This document shows, one piece after another, positions 62,026 through 64,000 of a stretch of 64,000 nt of DNA. Location of the stretch: the NCBI GenBank assembly GCA_048264105.1, contig JBLXDJ010000003.1, positions 609,729 to 673,728 of the forward strand. The letters run 5' to 3'. Each line of letters starts with the position of its first letter. The first letter of the stretch is position 1. The notes below the pieces were generated by a model, which saw nothing but the letters and a program-made list of their open reading frames with translations, was not told the DNA's origin and searched no databases. The position numbers and the translations under genes are program-made. This DNA comes from Oceanospirillum sp048264105. Lineage in GTDB: Bacteria > Pseudomonadota > Gammaproteobacteria > Pseudomonadales > Halomonadaceae.

Positions 62026-63849
62026 TCACCCATTCAACAGAAACTCTAAAAGCTCATTGAGAGCCATTGGTTTGCCAAAATAATATCCTTGGATGTAGTG
62101 GCACTCATTTTGTATGAGCCAATCTGCTTGTTCCTTATTTTCAGCACCTTCAGCGACGATAGCTAAGTCCAACCCTTTGGCCATACCAATAATAGAGTTT
62201 GCAATACAGCAATCACTTTCATCGGTGGGCAACCCATCAACAAATGAGCGGTCGATTTTAATTTTTGACACAGGGAGGTGCTTCAACCTAGCAAGTGATG
62301 AGTAGCCTGTTCCAAAATCATCAATTGAGAACCTAACCCCCAGTTCTGCAATTGCATTTAATTGTTGCACCACCAGCTTAGTATCATAGCTTATTAGTTC
62401 TTCGACGATCTCTAGTTCAAGTAAATCGCCAGGTATCTCATACTTAGTAAGTAATGAAGCAATCAGCTTCAAAAGTGTCTTGCTATAAAGCTGCTCAGAT
62501 GAAAGGTTTACAGAAATCCACGATAGCTGTCTCAAACGTTCATTTTCAGCAATATCTTTAAGAACTTGCGATACCATCAACTCCCCGAGCAAGGGCATGA
62601 TTCTCATTTCAGTTGCTAATGGGAGGAAAAAAGCAGGGGAAAGTACTCCACGATTAGGGTGATTCCACCTTACTAGCGCTTCTAAGCCTGCAACTTTGCC
62701 GGTAGAACTATCGACAATGGGTTGGTAGAAAGGAACTAATTGCTCTTCGGTCAGAGCATTCAATAAATCATTTTCAGAGTCTTTGCGTGAGCGAAGCTCA
62801 CTCAGCCATTGTTCGTCATAAATAGCATGGGAGCCAACGCCACTGATCTTGGCTCTCGCCAAAGCTATCTCTGCCTTTCGGATCAAGCTATCAATACTGC
62901 TTCTAGAGTCGGATGTCTCAACGGCTCCCAAAGACACTGTAAACTCAATTCTCCCACTGGGAAGTACCAAGGCCTGCCGACCAACGAGGTTCATCACCTC
63001 TGCAATAATTTGCTCCATAGATCCATCGATACAGGGAATCCACAAAGCAAATAAATCCCCGGAAATTCGAGCAGGATATGAGGTTTGAATGTCTTGAAGG
63101 GAGCGAAGGCTATTAGAGAACTCTTTTAAAACCTCATTCGCTTGGTTATAGCCAATCGCATCGTTTATATCCTTGAATCTATCCACTCCAAAGACAAAGA
63201 GAGCCTTGCGTTGGTACATATCAATGGCAGAAGCTTCATCGAGTCTATTCTGGAATGCGATTCGATTTTCTAAGCCAGTTAGAGGGTCAATACTATTTGC
63301 CTGTTTCAGTTTCTCGGAAGCTTTTTGCCAAGCTCTATGCTCTAGCGCCAAGGAGATTTTATCGGCAACAGCAATGATGAAAGAGACCTCATCAACACTC
63401 CACTCTCTATCCTGCTGAGAGTCTTCAACGCACAAAACTCCATGCTGCCCATCAGAAGAATAAATAGGCGTATCCACCATAGAATATATGCCCATCGGAG
63501 ATAGATATTTTTCGGTGAATTCTGAAGTCGCGTAATGCTGACGTGCATCATTGGCGACAATGACTCGGTTTGAGGCCATTGCCTCGAAATATCGAGGGAA
63601 GTCCTCTATGCCGAGCTCCAAGCCCGAATCAATCTTTTCTGAACAGAAGTCATAAAGACAATAACAAACAATCTTTGTCCGCTCAGGGTTATACCGCCAG
63701 GCGCTCACACGAGCAGCATTTAACTGGAGGCTGGCTAACCGAAGTAGCATTTCGACCTTCTGCCGGACTCCGCCGCGCAAATATGCTGAGTCGTCGCAAA
63801 TTTGAATTAACGAACTATGGAAGCGTTCTAATTGTTTTGTCTGACCCAT
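62026..63849 (-). CDS. GAF-GGDEF-EAL protein with degenerate cyclase site
   Basis: The 607-residue cytoplasmic protein has an N-terminal GAF domain (about 15-165, with YSSDGQHGVLCVEDSQQDREW), a GGDEF domain (about 185-335) and an EAL domain (about 355-600). The cyclase loop reads RISGDLFALW: SGDLF lacks the essential Glu, so cyclase activity is probably lost. The EAL domain keeps GLEALVRW, DDFGTGYSSLARL, KIDRSFVDG and VAEGAENKEQ, so it is probably a cyclic-di-GMP phosphodiesterase controlled by the GAF domain. The composition is AT-richer than the housekeeping genes. Confidence 0.92.
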   Translation of the reverse strand: MGQTKQLERFHSSLIQICDDSAYLRGGVRQKVEMLLRLASLQLNAARVSAWRYNPERTKIVCYCLYDFCSEKIDSGLELGIEDFPRYFEAMASNRVIVANDARQHYATSEFTEKYLSPMGIYSMVDTPIYSSDGQHGVLCVEDSQQDREWSVDEVSFIIAVADKISLALEHRAWQKASEKLKQANSIDPLTGLENRIAFQNRLDEASAIDMYQRKALFVFGVDRFKDINDAIGYNQANEVLKEFSNSLRSLQDIQTSYPARISGDLFALWIPCIDGSMEQIIAEVMNLVGRQALVLPSGRIEFTVSLGAVETSDSRSSIDSLIRKAEIALARAKISGVGSHAIYDEQWLSELRSRKDSENDLLNALTEEQLVPFYQPIVDSSTGKVAGLEALVRWNHPNRGVLSPAFFLPLATEMRIMPLLGELMVSQVLKDIAENERLRQLSWISVNLSSEQLYSKTLLKLIASLLTKYEIPGDLLELEIVEELISYDTKLVVQQLNAIAELGVRFSIDDFGTGYSSLARLKHLPVSKIKIDRSFVDGLPTDESDCCIANSIIGMAKGLDLAIVAEGAENKEQADWLIQNECHYIQGYYFGKPMALNELLEFLLNG

Positions 63850-64000
63850 TTCGCACCTTGCACCTGATAGCTTATAGTTATTAGTTAGGCCTAATAAAAG
63901 AGAGGGAGGAGGATCCTGATTGCGACAAAATCTCTAACGTAACAGTCCTCAGGATAAATATAGCAGAATGAAATTCATTATGTCGTACATGGCTTTTAGC

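Larger units (their letters stand above)
50140..64000 (+). mobile_element. Tn7-like transposon inserted in comM (one end and core in window)
   Basis: The element begins with TGTAAGGAACAATGCTAAAT at 50140, inside comM, and carries tnsA-tnsB-tnsC-tniQ reading inwards. CCGCC directly precedes the end and is the likely 5-base target duplication. Insertions at this comM position are known for Tn6022/AbaR-type elements in Acinetobacter, where the duplication is ACCGC. The genes inside are more AT-rich than the host flank. The far end was not found, so the listed right limit is only the window edge and the true limit is unknown. No CRISPR array or Cas gene is present, so it is not a visible CRISPR-associated transposon. 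Confidence 0.8.

Noticed and set aside
62121..62140. TTGTTCCTTA, similar to the reverse of the transposon end
   Set aside because: Only ten bases match. It lies inside the EAL coding sequence, is not followed by the terminal CA and has no comM sequence beyond it.
50140..64000. CRISPR-associated transposon
   Set aside because: No repeat-spacer array and no cas gene was seen in the element within the window.

Overview
The window is a chromosomal segment of a marine-type gammaproteobacterium, most likely an Oceanospirillales relative (Amphritea, Neptunomonas or Marinobacterium group). That placement is an inference from protein similarity by eye and gene order, which resembles the Pseudomonas and Oceanospirillaceae origin region: dnaA-dnaN-recF-gyrB, gmhB-glyS-glyQ, def-fmt-rsmB-trkA-trkH, thrB-DUF2782-polA, cytochrome c5-rep-comM.

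Bases 1-10200 hold the replication-origin genes (dnaA is cut at its 5' end by the window edge) and the glycyl-tRNA synthetase operon. Two parS-like palindromes lie inside recF. Bases 10300-15300 hold a PAP2-like gene and an LPS core/lipid A block (kdkA, a GT9 heptosyltransferase, waaA, a late acyltransferase). Bases 15300-28000 hold the potassium uptake pair, the peptide start-processing genes def/fmt, rsmB, a LysM protein, dprA, tsaC, hemF, a DsbA-family protein and aroE. Bases 28000-50140 hold housekeeping and signalling genes: an M48 lipoprotein protease, gamma carbonic anhydrase, prlC, thrB, polA, c-di-GMP enzymes, speA and speE, a PHB-depolymerase-like lipoprotein, tRNA-Arg(CCG), a cytochrome c5 and rep.

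At 50140 the gene comM is cut by one end of a Tn7-like transposon. The core tnsA-tnsB-tnsC-tniQ runs rightwards and is followed by cargo that is more AT-rich than the host genes. The cargo has a D12-class adenine methylase and an OGG-type HhH DNA glycosylase on the plus strand. They face a tightly packed minus-strand operon: a small protein with a Gly/Ser-rich start (MSGSGGSY), a PfkB-nucleoside deoxyribosyltransferase fusion, a QueC-like PP-loop enzyme and a SagB-type flavin oxidoreductase domain. This combination has no complete queuosine pathway, no CD-NTase and no Qat partner genes that I can see. I propose that it is a base-modification or protein-conjugation system, probably antiphage, in which the QueC-like enzyme modifies the N terminus of the small Gly-rich protein. 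That is a hypothesis from gene content.

The last 4.5 kb hold an unrecognised small protein, a dCache chemoreceptor and a GAF-GGDEF-EAL protein. The second transposon end and the 5' part of comM are not in the window, so whether these last genes are cargo cannot be decided here.
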